A DNA stretch of 56,268 nt from Pimelobacter simplex (GTDB lineage: Bacteria > Actinomycetota > Actinomycetes > Propionibacteriales > Nocardioidaceae): positions 1 through 56,268 of the forward strand of contig JADCLI010000039.1 of assembly GCA_016803235.1 (NCBI GenBank), in the 5' to 3' direction. The first letter of the stretch is position 1, and every line of letters starts with the position of its first letter. Positions 8,524 through 16,549 of the stretch are shown here, one piece after another. The position numbers and the translations under genes are program-made. The notes under the pieces were generated by a model that was not told the origin of the DNA, made no database searches, and saw only the letters and a program-made list of their open reading frames with translations.

Positions 8524-8687
8524 CTGGGGGTCGGCTGAACGGTGCCGCCTGCTGCGCGCCGCGAGGCACGCACGCTGGCGGTGTTGGCGTCGCTCGACGT
8601 GCACCCAGCATGGCTTCGCTCCGCCGCCTTGCCATCGCACGCGCCTCGCGGCGCTCACGACGCCGGCACCGTTCAGCCGACCCCCAG
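8524..8687. repeat. Long imperfect hairpin element between convergent genes
   Basis: A 24-bp perfect inverted repeat (8524-8547 with 8664-8687) encloses a second 12-bp inverted repeat (8556-8567 with 8643-8654) and a ~75-nt loop. The right arm runs into the last codons and stop of the TetR gene. The inner stretch 8566-8589 recurs with two mismatches at 27127-27150, so this is part of a dispersed family. It could act as a bidirectional terminator for the convergent amine oxidase and TetR genes. Confidence 0.75.
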
Positions 8688-9281
8688 CAGCGCCGGGTCG
8701 CACCCCAGCTCGAGCGCCGCGGCGGCGAGCCACAGGTCAGGCACGGCGTCGACGGGGACCTCGCGGTCGCCGAGCGTCGCGGCGACCGAGAGCCCGTCGA
8801 GCATCGCCGCGAGGCGGATGGTCGAGATCCGCGAGGACGCGGTGGTGAAGGTCCCCTCCCGCACCCCCTGCTCGATCACGTCGAGCAGCACGGCACGCCA
8901 CCGGGCCTCGAGCGTCGTGCACAGCGTGGCGGTCGCGGGGTCGCGCAGTGCGCGCACCCAGAACTCCATCCACAGCGTCCAGGCGGAGATCACGCTCGCC
9001 GCGTCGCCGGACCGCTCGACGAGCAGCCGGAGCCGCTCGACCGCGGGACGCCCGCTGGCGGACTCGGCCTCGAGGCTGCGGTAGTAGCGGTCCTCGGACT
9101 CGGTCATCGCCGCAGCGATCACGCCGTCGAGCGTCGTGAAGTGGTAGAGCAGCAGGCCGGAGCTGACCCCGGCACGGCGGGCGATCTCCTGGGTCCGGGT
9201 CCCGGCGAGGCCGTGGTCGCGGATCACGTCGAGGGTCGCGTCGATGATGCGTTGCCGTCGCGACTCGACATCCACCGCCAT
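8673..9281 (-). CDS. TetR-family regulator
   Basis: 202 residues. N-terminal helix-turn-helix (about residues 10-57: RQRIIDATLDVIRDHG, then EIARRAGVSSGLLLYHF) and a ligand domain with the TetR_C-type DPATATLC...W pattern. The final residues and stop lie inside the 8524-8687 inverted repeat. ATG has GAGGAGG upstream. Probable repressor of the amine oxidase / NCS1 permease pair through the palindrome at 7057-7074; ligand likely the amine or its aldehyde (inference). Confidence 0.9.
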   Translation of the reverse strand: MAVDVESRRQRIIDATLDVIRDHGLAGTRTQEIARRAGVSSGLLLYHFTTLDGVIAAAMTESEDRYYRSLEAESASGRPAVERLRLLVERSGDAASVISAWTLWMEFWVRALRDPATATLCTTLEARWRAVLLDVIEQGVREGTFTTASSRISTIRLAAMLDGLSVAATLGDREVPVDAVPDLWLAAAALELGCDPALLGVG

Positions 9282-9352
9282 GTCCCCTCCTCGGTCGGCC
9301 CGGGCGACCCGGGTGCCGCCGATGCTAGAGGAACCGGCCTACCGCCGGGCGC

Positions 9353-9613
9353 ATGGCGACCATCAAGGCGCAGCCGGACGACAGGACCCTGATGGTGTTC
9401 GACCGGCAGGTCCTGGACATCTCCGGCTGGGCCGACCCCCACCGCCACCACGTCTGGCAGCAGCCGCGTCTCGAGCTCACCGACGGCAAGCCCGCCCGCG
9501 CGCACATCCTCTGCGCGTCCGGCCCCCGCCACGGCTTCCCCTACGACGCCCACCGGCGCCCCGAGCTCGAGGCGCTCGCGGCGGCGCTCGCCGAGGCGAC
9601 CTACCCCGGCTGA
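9353..9613 (+). CDS. Small hypothetical protein
   Basis: 86 residues (MATIKAQPDDRTLMVFDRQV...). Soluble, no membrane helix or signal, rich in His/Pro/Arg, with a single Cys in HILCASG. Third-position GC is typical of real genes here and the frame runs cleanly between its two neighbours. It overlaps the 3' end of the convergent FAD oxidoreductase by 13 bp. No family recognised and no strong ribosome site, so moderate confidence. Confidence 0.5.
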   Translation: MATIKAQPDDRTLMVFDRQVLDISGWADPHRHHVWQQPRLELTDGKPARAHILCASGPRHGFPYDAHRRPELEALAAALAEATYPG

Positions 9614-10632
9614 CCGGCGAGCCGCTCGGCCGCCTCCACGGCGAGCGCGGGCGCCATCTGGATGCCGTACCCGGCCTGGCCGACGAACCAGAACAGCCCC
9701 TCGACGTCGTCGTCGTAGCGCGCCACCGGGTCACCGCCGGGAGCGAAGGTGCGCAACCCGGCCCAGGCGGTGCGCACGCTGCGCAGCCCGAGCACCATTG
9801 CCTCGTTGACCGCTTCGATGGTGCGGGCGATCTCGAGCTCGTCCGGCTTCGGGTCGCCGGGTGGGTGCGGCTCGGCGTCCTCCGGTGAGCAGAGCGCGAG
9901 CTCGCCCTCCGCCTTGACGTACCAACCACCGTCCAGGTCGCAGGTGAACGGCATCCCCGCCAGCGGTACGGCGGCCGGCGACCCGAAGATCGTGCGCCGG
10001 CGCGGCTCCAGGCCGACGCCCGCCGAGCCGAGGAGGCGACCGACCTCGTCGCCCCAGGCACCCGCGGCGACCACGACGACCGGCGCGGAGAGCACGTCGC
10101 CCGAGGCCAGCGAGAGCCGCCACAGCCCCGCCTCCCTCGCCGCGCCGGTCACCCGGGCGCCGAGGCGCACCTCTCCCCCGCCAGCACGTAGCGCGCGCAC
10201 GTAGCCCTGGTGCAGCCCCGCGACGTCCACCTCGCAGGCGGTGTCGTCGAGGACCGCGACGGTCGTCCACCCGGGCCGCAGCAACGGGTTGAACCGCTCC
10301 GCCTCGACGGGGTCGACCCGGACGCCGGGGATGTCGGCGGCCGCCTGCAGCGACGCGTCCGGTCCGCCGACGTAGAGGCAGGGCAGCGGCGTCAGCAGCG
10401 GGCCGGCCACGTCGATGGCCGGGTGCTCGAGGAATGGCCGGCTGGCCAGGGTCAGCCGGCGCACCTCGGGTGGTCCGTAGCCGCCGATCCAGGTCGCTGC
10501 GGAGCGACCGGTGGTGTGCCGGGCCAGCTCGGTCTCGGCCTCGAGCACGCACACGGTCCGCCCGCGGGTGGCGAGCTCGTGGCCGATCGAGGCGCCGGCG
10601 ATGCCGCCGCCGACGACGATGACGTCGGGCAT
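9601..10632 (-). CDS. FAD-dependent amine/amino-acid oxidase (DAO family)
   Basis: 343 residues. N-terminal Rossmann motif VIVVGGGIAGASIGHEL followed by an acidic residue binding ribose (LEAE), and a C-terminal GLFWFVGQAGYGIQMAP flavin-closing motif. This fits the D-amino-acid oxidase/glycine oxidase/sarcosine oxidase superfamily, which oxidises C-N bonds to imines with release of hydrogen peroxide or electron transfer. Last gene of the 12-gene run, 8 bp after the EamA transporter. In that setting it may make the oxoacid from the imported amine, in parallel with the amino-acid dehydrogenase. Confidence 0.86.
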   Translation of the reverse strand: MPDVIVVGGGIAGASIGHELATRGRTVCVLEAETELARHTTGRSAATWIGGYGPPEVRRLTLASRPFLEHPAIDVAGPLLTPLPCLYVGGPDASLQAAADIPGVRVDPVEAERFNPLLRPGWTTVAVLDDTACEVDVAGLHQGYVRALRAGGGEVRLGARVTGAAREAGLWRLSLASGDVLSAPVVVVAAGAWGDEVGRLLGSAGVGLEPRRRTIFGSPAAVPLAGMPFTCDLDGGWYVKAEGELALCSPEDAEPHPPGDPKPDELEIARTIEAVNEAMVLGLRSVRTAWAGLRTFAPGGDPVARYDDDVEGLFWFVGQAGYGIQMAPALAVEAAERLAGQPG

Positions 10633-10640
10633 GGGTGCTC

Positions 10641-11543
10641 CTAGGCGTGGGAGGTCGGGGGTTCGGGGACCGGCTCGGCGGCCGGGCGGGCGACGACCAT
10701 GAGCATCGCCACCAGGACGAGCGCGCCGCCGCCGAGGGTCCGGGGACCGAGCGTCTCGTGCCAGAGCAGGGCACCGAGGACGGCGGCCCACACCGGCTCG
10801 AGGACCATCAGCACGGACGCCTGGCCGGAGTCGAGGTGGGCCTGGGCCCAGGTCTGCACCAGCAGGGTGACGGCGCCCGCGACGACCGCGAGGTAGGCGA
10901 ACGTGGGCAGGTCTCCCGGCCCGGGCAGGGTGAGTCCGTCGGACGCACCGACCGCCGTCAGCAGCGCGCCCATGGTCGCGAGCTGGACGAAGGTGAGCGC
11001 GAACGCCTCGCCGGGACGGGCCCAGCGGCCGAGGGCGAGGATGTGCACGGCGTACAGCAGCGCCGCGACGAGGGTCATCGTCTCGCCGGCACCGAACGCC
11101 CAGCCCCGCAGGGACATCGCGGCGATGCCGGCGGTCGCGACCGCCACGGCCGACCAGGTGGTCCGGTCGACGTCGCGGCCCGGCATCGCGGCGGCGAGGA
11201 CCGGCGTGAACACGACGTACATCGCCACCACGAAGGCCGACACGGTCGGAGCGGTGTGCGCCAGGCCGTGGAACTGGAGCAGCTGTGCGACGGCGTACAG
11301 CGTGCCGAGGCCGGCCCCGACCTTCAGCGTGTGCGGGCTCATGACCCGCAGCAGCCTCGGGCAGACGACCACCAGCACCGTGGCGGCGACGAGGTAGCGC
11401 AACCCGAGGTAGTCGGCGACGGGCAGCCGCCCGATCAGGTCCTTGGACAGGCCGAAGGTCGAGCCCCACACGGCGGTGACCGCGACGAGCGCGAGCGCCG
11501 CGGTACGACGGGTGCGCACCCCGTCGACGGCGACGGCGCTCAC
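10641..11543 (-). CDS. EamA/DMT-superfamily transporter
   Basis: 300 residues with ten predicted membrane helices in two EamA repeats; signatures VWGSTFGLSKDL near the N-terminus and ASVLMVLEPVWAAVLGALLW in the second repeat are typical of metabolite exporters such as RhaT/YdcZ-like proteins. GTG start overlaps the TGA of the aldehyde dehydrogenase (GTGA), so translation is coupled. Possibly exports an overflow intermediate or imports a substrate; direction cannot be read from sequence. Confidence 0.87.
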   Translation of the reverse strand: MSAVAVDGVRTRRTAALALVAVTAVWGSTFGLSKDLIGRLPVADYLGLRYLVAATVLVVVCPRLLRVMSPHTLKVGAGLGTLYAVAQLLQFHGLAHTAPTVSAFVVAMYVVFTPVLAAAMPGRDVDRTTWSAVAVATAGIAAMSLRGWAFGAGETMTLVAALLYAVHILALGRWARPGEAFALTFVQLATMGALLTAVGASDGLTLPGPGDLPTFAYLAVVAGAVTLLVQTWAQAHLDSGQASVLMVLEPVWAAVLGALLWHETLGPRTLGGGALVLVAMLMVVARPAAEPVPEPPTSHA

Positions 11544-12952
11544 CGCTGGACCGACTTGGTCTCGAGGAACTCCTCGATCCCGTGCCGCCCGAGCTCGCGG
11601 CCGTTGCCCGAGCGCCCGTAGCCGCCGAACGGGGCGGAAGGGTTGAACGCGGCGCCGTTGACGTCGACCTGTCCGGTACGCAGCCGGCGCGCGATCCCCA
11701 GTGCCCGTGCGGGATCCGCCGACCAGACCCCGCCGTGCAGGCCGTACGCCGTCGCGTTGGCCAGAGCGACCGCCTCGTCGTCGGTGTCGAAGCCCTGGAC
11801 CGTGAGGACCGGCCCGAAGACCTCCTCGCGCACCACCTCCGCGTCGGGGGCGACGCCGGCCAGCACGGTGGCGGCGTGGAAATGACCCACCGGCGCTGGC
11901 CGGGCGGAGCCGCCGGCGACGACGCGTGCCCCGGCGGCGACCGCCCGGTCGACGAAGCCCGCGACGGTGGCGCGCTGGGCCGCCGAGACGAGCGGGCCCA
12001 GCCAGGTCCGCTCGTCGAGCGGGTCGCCGAGGACCAGCCCGGCAGCCGCGGTGGCCGCGAGCTCCGTGGCCGCGGCGAGCCGGGACGCCGGGACCAGCAG
12101 CCGGGACCACGCGCTGCAGGTCTGGCCGGAGTTGAGCATCGCCGCCTGCACGGTGCCGGTCACGGCCGCGACGAGGTCGGCGTCGTCCAGCACGACGCTG
12201 GCGGACTTGCCGCCGAGCTCGAGGCAGACCCGCTTGACGGTCGGCGCCGCGAGCGCGGTGATCCGCGCACCGACACCGGTGGAGCCGGTGAAGGACACGA
12301 CGTCGACGTCGGGGTGGGTGACCATCGCCTCGCCGACCACCGAGCCGGCACCGGGCACGAGGTTGAGCACGCCCGCCGGGAGCCCGGCCCGATCGGCCGC
12401 CTCCGCCAGCAGGTAGGCCGACAGGGGCGTCAGCTCGGCGGGCTTGAGCACGACCGTGCAGCCCGCCACCAGGGCGCCGCCGAGCTTCGCGAGCACCTGG
12501 TAGAAGGGGTAGTTCCACGGCGTGATGCAGGCCGCGACACCCGCGGCCTCGCGCAGCACGACCGAGCTGCCGACCTGCTCCTCCCAGGCGACGTCCTTCG
12601 AGGCGTCGAGGTAGCCGCGCAGCACCGCGAGTCCGAGCTCGACGTGCGCCTCCCGGGCGATCACGACCGGCGCCCCGACCTCGGCGACCGTGGTCGCGAC
12701 CAGCTCGTCGTGGACGGCCAGCAGCTCGTCGTACCACCGCTCGAGGACGGCGACCCGGTCCGTCACCTCCAGCCCGGACCAGGACGGGAAGGCTCGTCGT
12801 GCGGCATGGACGGCGGCGTCCACGTCGCGCGGGCCGCCCTCGGCGACCCGCGCGATCACCAGCTCCGTGGCGGGGTTCTCGACCTCGCGGGTCCCTCCGT
12901 CGCGGGGAGCCTGCCAGCGACCGCCGAGGAACAGGCAACCCCGCGTGGTCAC
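11540..12952 (-). CDS. NAD(P)-dependent aldehyde dehydrogenase
   Basis: 470 residues, full length. NAD-site PWNYPF (residues ~140) and KPAELTP, catalytic Glu in LELGGKS, catalytic Cys in NSGQTCSAW, and the EEVFGPVL and FGGYGRSGNGRE motifs are all present. Oxidises an aldehyde to a carboxylate. GTG start overlaps the stop of the upstream dehydrogenase gene by 4 bp. In the operon it would oxidise the aldehyde released by the TPP enzyme. Substrate not determined. Confidence 0.93.
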   Translation of the reverse strand: MTTRGCLFLGGRWQAPRDGGTREVENPATELVIARVAEGGPRDVDAAVHAARRAFPSWSGLEVTDRVAVLERWYDELLAVHDELVATTVAEVGAPVVIAREAHVELGLAVLRGYLDASKDVAWEEQVGSSVVLREAAGVAACITPWNYPFYQVLAKLGGALVAGCTVVLKPAELTPLSAYLLAEAADRAGLPAGVLNLVPGAGSVVGEAMVTHPDVDVVSFTGSTGVGARITALAAPTVKRVCLELGGKSASVVLDDADLVAAVTGTVQAAMLNSGQTCSAWSRLLVPASRLAAATELAATAAAGLVLGDPLDERTWLGPLVSAAQRATVAGFVDRAVAAGARVVAGGSARPAPVGHFHAATVLAGVAPDAEVVREEVFGPVLTVQGFDTDDEAVALANATAYGLHGGVWSADPARALGIARRLRTGQVDVNGAAFNPSAPFGGYGRSGNGRELGRHGIEEFLETKSVQR

Positions 12953-14139
12953 CCCGTGACCCCGAAGCGCTCCCGCAACGCGGCGGAGTTGCGCGCGGTC
13001 AGCTCGAGCGCGCACTCGCGCAACGTCCGGCCGGACGCGTCGGCAGCGTCGCCGACCTCGGTGACGAGGCGCCGCATGACCGTACGGATCTTGTCGTACG
13101 ACGACGCCGCGGTCGGCGCGACGTCGCCGAAGACGACCCACCACCACCAGGCGTTGGTCATCACGTTGGCCAGGAAGTCCGGTACGACGGGGATCCCGCG
13201 CGCCAGGAGGGCGGCCTCGGCCTCGGGCAGGGTGGGCATGTTGGCGCCCTCGACGACGATCCGCGCCTGGATCCGGTCGACGTCCTCGGGCCCGATCACG
13301 TAGGACATCGCGGCCGGCACGAGCAGGTCGCACGGCACCTCGAGCCACGCGTCGCGGTGGTCGAGCTCGACGCCCTCGGGCAGGCGGTCGCGGGCGATCA
13401 CGCCGAGGCCGTCGCGCGCGGCGAGCAGCGCCTCGACGTCGAGACCACGGTCGTCGCGGACCAGGCCCTCGCGGTCGGCGACGGCGATCACCTTCACCCC
13501 CGCCTCGGCGAGGTAGCGCGCGGCCGCACCGCCGATGGAGCCGAAGCCCTGGACCACCGCGGTCGCCTCGCCGGCGGCGATGCCCTGGCGCTCGGCCGCG
13601 ACGACGGCGGCCTGTGCGACGCCGTACCCACCGACGAGGTCGCCGAGCGAGATGCCGCCGACGATGTCGGCGAACGCGGTCGCGAGCCGCTCGCGCGCGG
13701 CGGGTGCGTCGTCGAGGGTGGCGAACACCGCCTCGACCGTCGAGGGCAGGCCGAGGTCGGCGGCGACCTTGTCGATCGTCTCCTGACGCAGCCCGAAGTC
13801 CTCCCCGGTGTTCCACTGCTCGCGCACGACGGGCAGCACGGCGGCGAGGAAGCGGCGCAGCACCTCGGTGGCCTGCGGGTCGGCGGGATCGATGTCGATG
13901 CCGCCCTTGCCGCCGCCGAGCGGCAGGTAGCGGTCGGCCGGGTCGTAGACCAGCGCCTCCTTGCGGGTCATGCCCTGGGCCAGGCCGCGCACCTCGGCGA
14001 GCGAGCAGCCCTCCCGCAGGCGCAGGCCGCCGCTGGCCAGGCCGCGCACGAGGGTGTCGATGACGACGTACCCCTTGCGCCCGGTGACCGGGTCGGTCCA
14101 GGTGATCTCCAGCAGGCTGTCACGGGTCGGGGCGGTCAT
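12949..14139 (-). CDS. Glu/Leu/Phe/Val dehydrogenase family protein
   Basis: 396 residues. Contains the family's glycine-rich LPLGGGKGGID loop with the substrate lysine, MTRK preceding it, a GEDFG acidic motif at the catalytic position, and the NAD-binding AVVQGFGSIGGAAARYL fingerprint with a following Asp (VADRE). Family members reversibly deaminate amino acids to 2-oxoacids with NAD(P). The sequence does not tell which amino acid. ATG overlaps the TPP enzyme stop (ATGA). In context it supplies the 2-oxoacid for the TPP enzyme. Confidence 0.88.
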   Translation of the reverse strand: MTAPTRDSLLEITWTDPVTGRKGYVVIDTLVRGLASGGLRLREGCSLAEVRGLAQGMTRKEALVYDPADRYLPLGGGKGGIDIDPADPQATEVLRRFLAAVLPVVREQWNTGEDFGLRQETIDKVAADLGLPSTVEAVFATLDDAPAARERLATAFADIVGGISLGDLVGGYGVAQAAVVAAERQGIAAGEATAVVQGFGSIGGAAARYLAEAGVKVIAVADREGLVRDDRGLDVEALLAARDGLGVIARDRLPEGVELDHRDAWLEVPCDLLVPAAMSYVIGPEDVDRIQARIVVEGANMPTLPEAEAALLARGIPVVPDFLANVMTNAWWWWVVFGDVAPTAASSYDKIRTVMRRLVTEVGDAADASGRTLRECALELTARNSAALRERFGVTG

Positions 14140-15755
14140 CGGGCTCCTCCTTCACGGGAGACGTCACGGGGCATGCGGACGTGGATCACGGTGGGGCGGT
14201 CGGCGGCGAGCGCGTCGCGGACCGCGGCGGTGAGGTCGGCGGGCGTGCCGTCCGCGCCGAGGTCGACGGTGACGCCGAGGCAGCCGACCGACCGACCGAG
14301 GGCGGCGAAGTCGGGAGCCGGGAAGGTCACCGCGTGGACCGGGTCGCCGCGCTCGGCCATCTCGTTGCGGATCTCGCCGTAGCCGGAGTTGTCGACCACC
14401 ACGACGGGCAGCGCGATCCGCAGCTCGGCGGCGGTCGCGAGCTCGGCGACGGTGAACATGACACCGCCGTCGCCCAGCATCGCCACGACGGGCCGGTCCG
14501 GGTTGCCGACCTTGGCGCCGATGCCCGCGGGCAGACCGAAGCCGAGGGTGCCGTAACCCGTCGGGAACAGGTACGACGCCGGCGTGTGCGTGGCGAGGTT
14601 GGCCAGCGTGCCGAGGTAGCAGGCCATCGCGTTGTCGGTGGCCATCACCACGTCGCGGGGCACGGCGGCCGCGAGCGCCGCGACCACGTCGAGCCACTCG
14701 GCGCCCTCGGCCTGGGCGTCCTTGGCCTTGCGCTCGCGCCACGAGGCGGCGTCCGGGCGGGCCGGCTCGCGGTCCCCGAGCGCTGCGAGCAGGGCGTCGA
14801 GCGCGAGCGCAGCGTCGCCGAGGACGGCGACCGAGGGCGTGGCGTTGGTGACCATGCCGACCGGGTCGACGTCGATCCGGACCAGCTTGCCGGCGACCGG
14901 GAGCGCGCCGTACCAGAGGTCGGCGGGGGCGAGCTCGGTGCCGATCGCGACGACGGCGTCGGCGTCCTCGACGAGTGCCTTGACCGCCGGCAGGTGGATG
15001 CCGGCGCCCAGGGCGAGCGGGTGGTCCTCAGGCAGCACGCCCTTGCCGTTGGTGGTCGAGACGACGAGCGCGCCGAGGCGCTCGGCGAGCGCCCGGACCT
15101 GCGAGGCGGCGCTCCGCGCACCGCCGCCGACGAGGAGCACCGGGGCAGCGGAGCCGGCGAGCACCTCGGCGGCGGCGGCGACCGCTCCGGCCGGCGCGGG
15201 CAGCGCGGCTGCGACGACGGGCGCGACGACCGCGACCTCCGCGGTCTCCTCCAGCACGTCCAGCGGGACCTCGAGGTGGACCGGCCGGGGCCGGCCCGAG
15301 GTCATCGTCGCGAACGCCTGGGCGACCGCGGTGGGGATCTCGGCGACGCTGGTCGGGCGCAGGCTGGCGGCCGCCACGGCCGCCATCGCGGCCTGCTGGT
15401 CGCGGGTCTCGTGGAGCAGTCCGTTGCCGGTCGCCGGGTGGCGCAGCGGCAGGCCCGGGGAGACGACGAGGACCGGGATCGAGTCGGAGTACGCCTGCCC
15501 GACCGCGGTCGCGGCGTTGAGCAGCGCCGGGCCGCTGGTGACGATCGCGACGCCGACGCGGCCGGTGGTGCGGGCGTAGCCGTCGGCGGCGTACCCGGCG
15601 CCCTGCTCGTGGCGGGTGCTCACGTGCCGCACCCCGTGGGCCGGGAGGTGTCGGTAGATCTCGAGGTTGTGGGTGCCGGGGATGCCGAACGCGACGTCGA
15701 CCCCGTGCGCGGCGAGGGACGCGACGAGCGCCTCGCCTCCTGTCATGAGTGCCAT
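14136..15755 (-). CDS. Thiamine-diphosphate-dependent decarboxylase/acetolactate-synthase-like enzyme
   Basis: 539 residues with the three classic TPP domains: N-terminal PYR domain with catalytic Glu in RHEQGAGYAADGYAR, central domain, and C-terminal PP domain with the GDGGVMFT ... VDNSGYG metal/TPP motif. Members include acetolactate synthase, benzoylformate decarboxylase and indole- or phenylpyruvate decarboxylases. No small regulatory subunit (IlvN) is nearby and the neighbours are catabolic, so a 2-oxoacid decarboxylase giving an aldehyde is more likely than ilvB. ATG follows the SDR stop by 2 bp, with AAGGGAG upstream. Confidence 0.85.
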   Translation of the reverse strand: MALMTGGEALVASLAAHGVDVAFGIPGTHNLEIYRHLPAHGVRHVSTRHEQGAGYAADGYARTTGRVGVAIVTSGPALLNAATAVGQAYSDSIPVLVVSPGLPLRHPATGNGLLHETRDQQAAMAAVAAASLRPTSVAEIPTAVAQAFATMTSGRPRPVHLEVPLDVLEETAEVAVVAPVVAAALPAPAGAVAAAAEVLAGSAAPVLLVGGGARSAASQVRALAERLGALVVSTTNGKGVLPEDHPLALGAGIHLPAVKALVEDADAVVAIGTELAPADLWYGALPVAGKLVRIDVDPVGMVTNATPSVAVLGDAALALDALLAALGDREPARPDAASWRERKAKDAQAEGAEWLDVVAALAAAVPRDVVMATDNAMACYLGTLANLATHTPASYLFPTGYGTLGFGLPAGIGAKVGNPDRPVVAMLGDGGVMFTVAELATAAELRIALPVVVVDNSGYGEIRNEMAERGDPVHAVTFPAPDFAALGRSVGCLGVTVDLGADGTPADLTAAVRDALAADRPTVIHVRMPRDVSREGGAR

Positions 15756-15757
15756 GC

Positions 15758-16549
15758 TCAGGCTCCCTTCGACGAGTCGGCGTAGACGACCTTGCCCAGC
15801 CACTGTCCTCCGTCGACGCTGAGCACGTCACCGGTGATGTAGCCCGCCCGGCGCGGGTCGAGCAGGAAGGCGGCCGACTCGGCCACCTCCTCGGGCGTGG
15901 TGAACCGGGCGGCCGGGACGGATCCCAGCACTCGGGCACGGTCCTCATCGGTCGGCCAGAGCGCCGCACCGGCGCCCTCGGTCTCGGTCGGGCCCGGTGA
16001 GATGCAGTTGACCCGGACGCCGCGCGCACCCCACTCGGAGGCGAGGGTGCGGGTCATCGCGAGGATGCCGCCCTTCGCCGCGGCGCTGTGCACCGTGCCG
16101 GGGTGGCCGTGCCAGGCGTAGGACGCGATCACGTTGAGGATCGAGCCCTCGCCCTGGGCGAGCATGTGCTGCGCGGCGGCGCGGGTCGCGTAGAACGTGC
16201 CGTTGAGGACGATGTCGACGACCGCGCGCCAGCCACCGGGCGAGAGGTCCTCGGCCGGGCAGACGAAGTTGCCGGCGGCGTTGTTGACCAGGGCGTCGAT
16301 GCGGCCGAAGTCGGCGACCACGCCGTCGACCGCGGCGGTGACGGCGTCGGCGTCGCGGACGTCGCAGCTCGCGAATCCGGCCCGCACGCCGTGCTTCTCG
16401 GCGAGGCGGACGGTCTCCTCCAGCGGCTCGCTGCGCCGGCCGAGGACGACGACGTCGCCGCCGCCGGCGGCGTACCGCTCGGCGATGGCACGGCCGATCC
16501 CCGACCCACCGCCGGTCACCAGGGCGACCTTGCCCGCGAACTCACTCAT
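15758..16549 (-). CDS. 2,4-dienoyl-CoA-reductase-like SDR
   Basis: 263-residue classical-length SDR: TGGGSGIG (12-19) for NADP(H), NNAAGN (89-94). The usual YxxxK tyrosine is His154 (VHSAAAK). Instead Tyr144, Ser155 and Lys159 show the exact 11/15-residue spacing reported for human mitochondrial 2,4-dienoyl-CoA reductase (Tyr199/Ser210/Lys214), and the SPGPTETEGAG segment matches that subfamily. It probably reduces or oxidises an unsaturated acyl-CoA. ATG overlaps the stop of the acyl-CoA synthetase gene. Confidence 0.87.
   Translation of the reverse strand: MSEFAGKVALVTGGGSGIGRAIAERYAAGGGDVVVLGRRSEPLEETVRLAEKHGVRAGFASCDVRDADAVTAAVDGVVADFGRIDALVNNAAGNFVCPAEDLSPGGWRAVVDIVLNGTFYATRAAAQHMLAQGEGSILNVIASYAWHGHPGTVHSAAAKGGILAMTRTLASEWGARGVRVNCISPGPTETEGAGAALWPTDEDRARVLGSVPAARFTTPEEVAESAAFLLDPRRAGYITGDVLSVDGGQWLGKVVYADSSKGA

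Noticed and set aside
14136..15755. Assignment as ilvB (acetolactate synthase)
   Set aside because: No ilvN or ilvC nearby and a purely catabolic neighbourhood.
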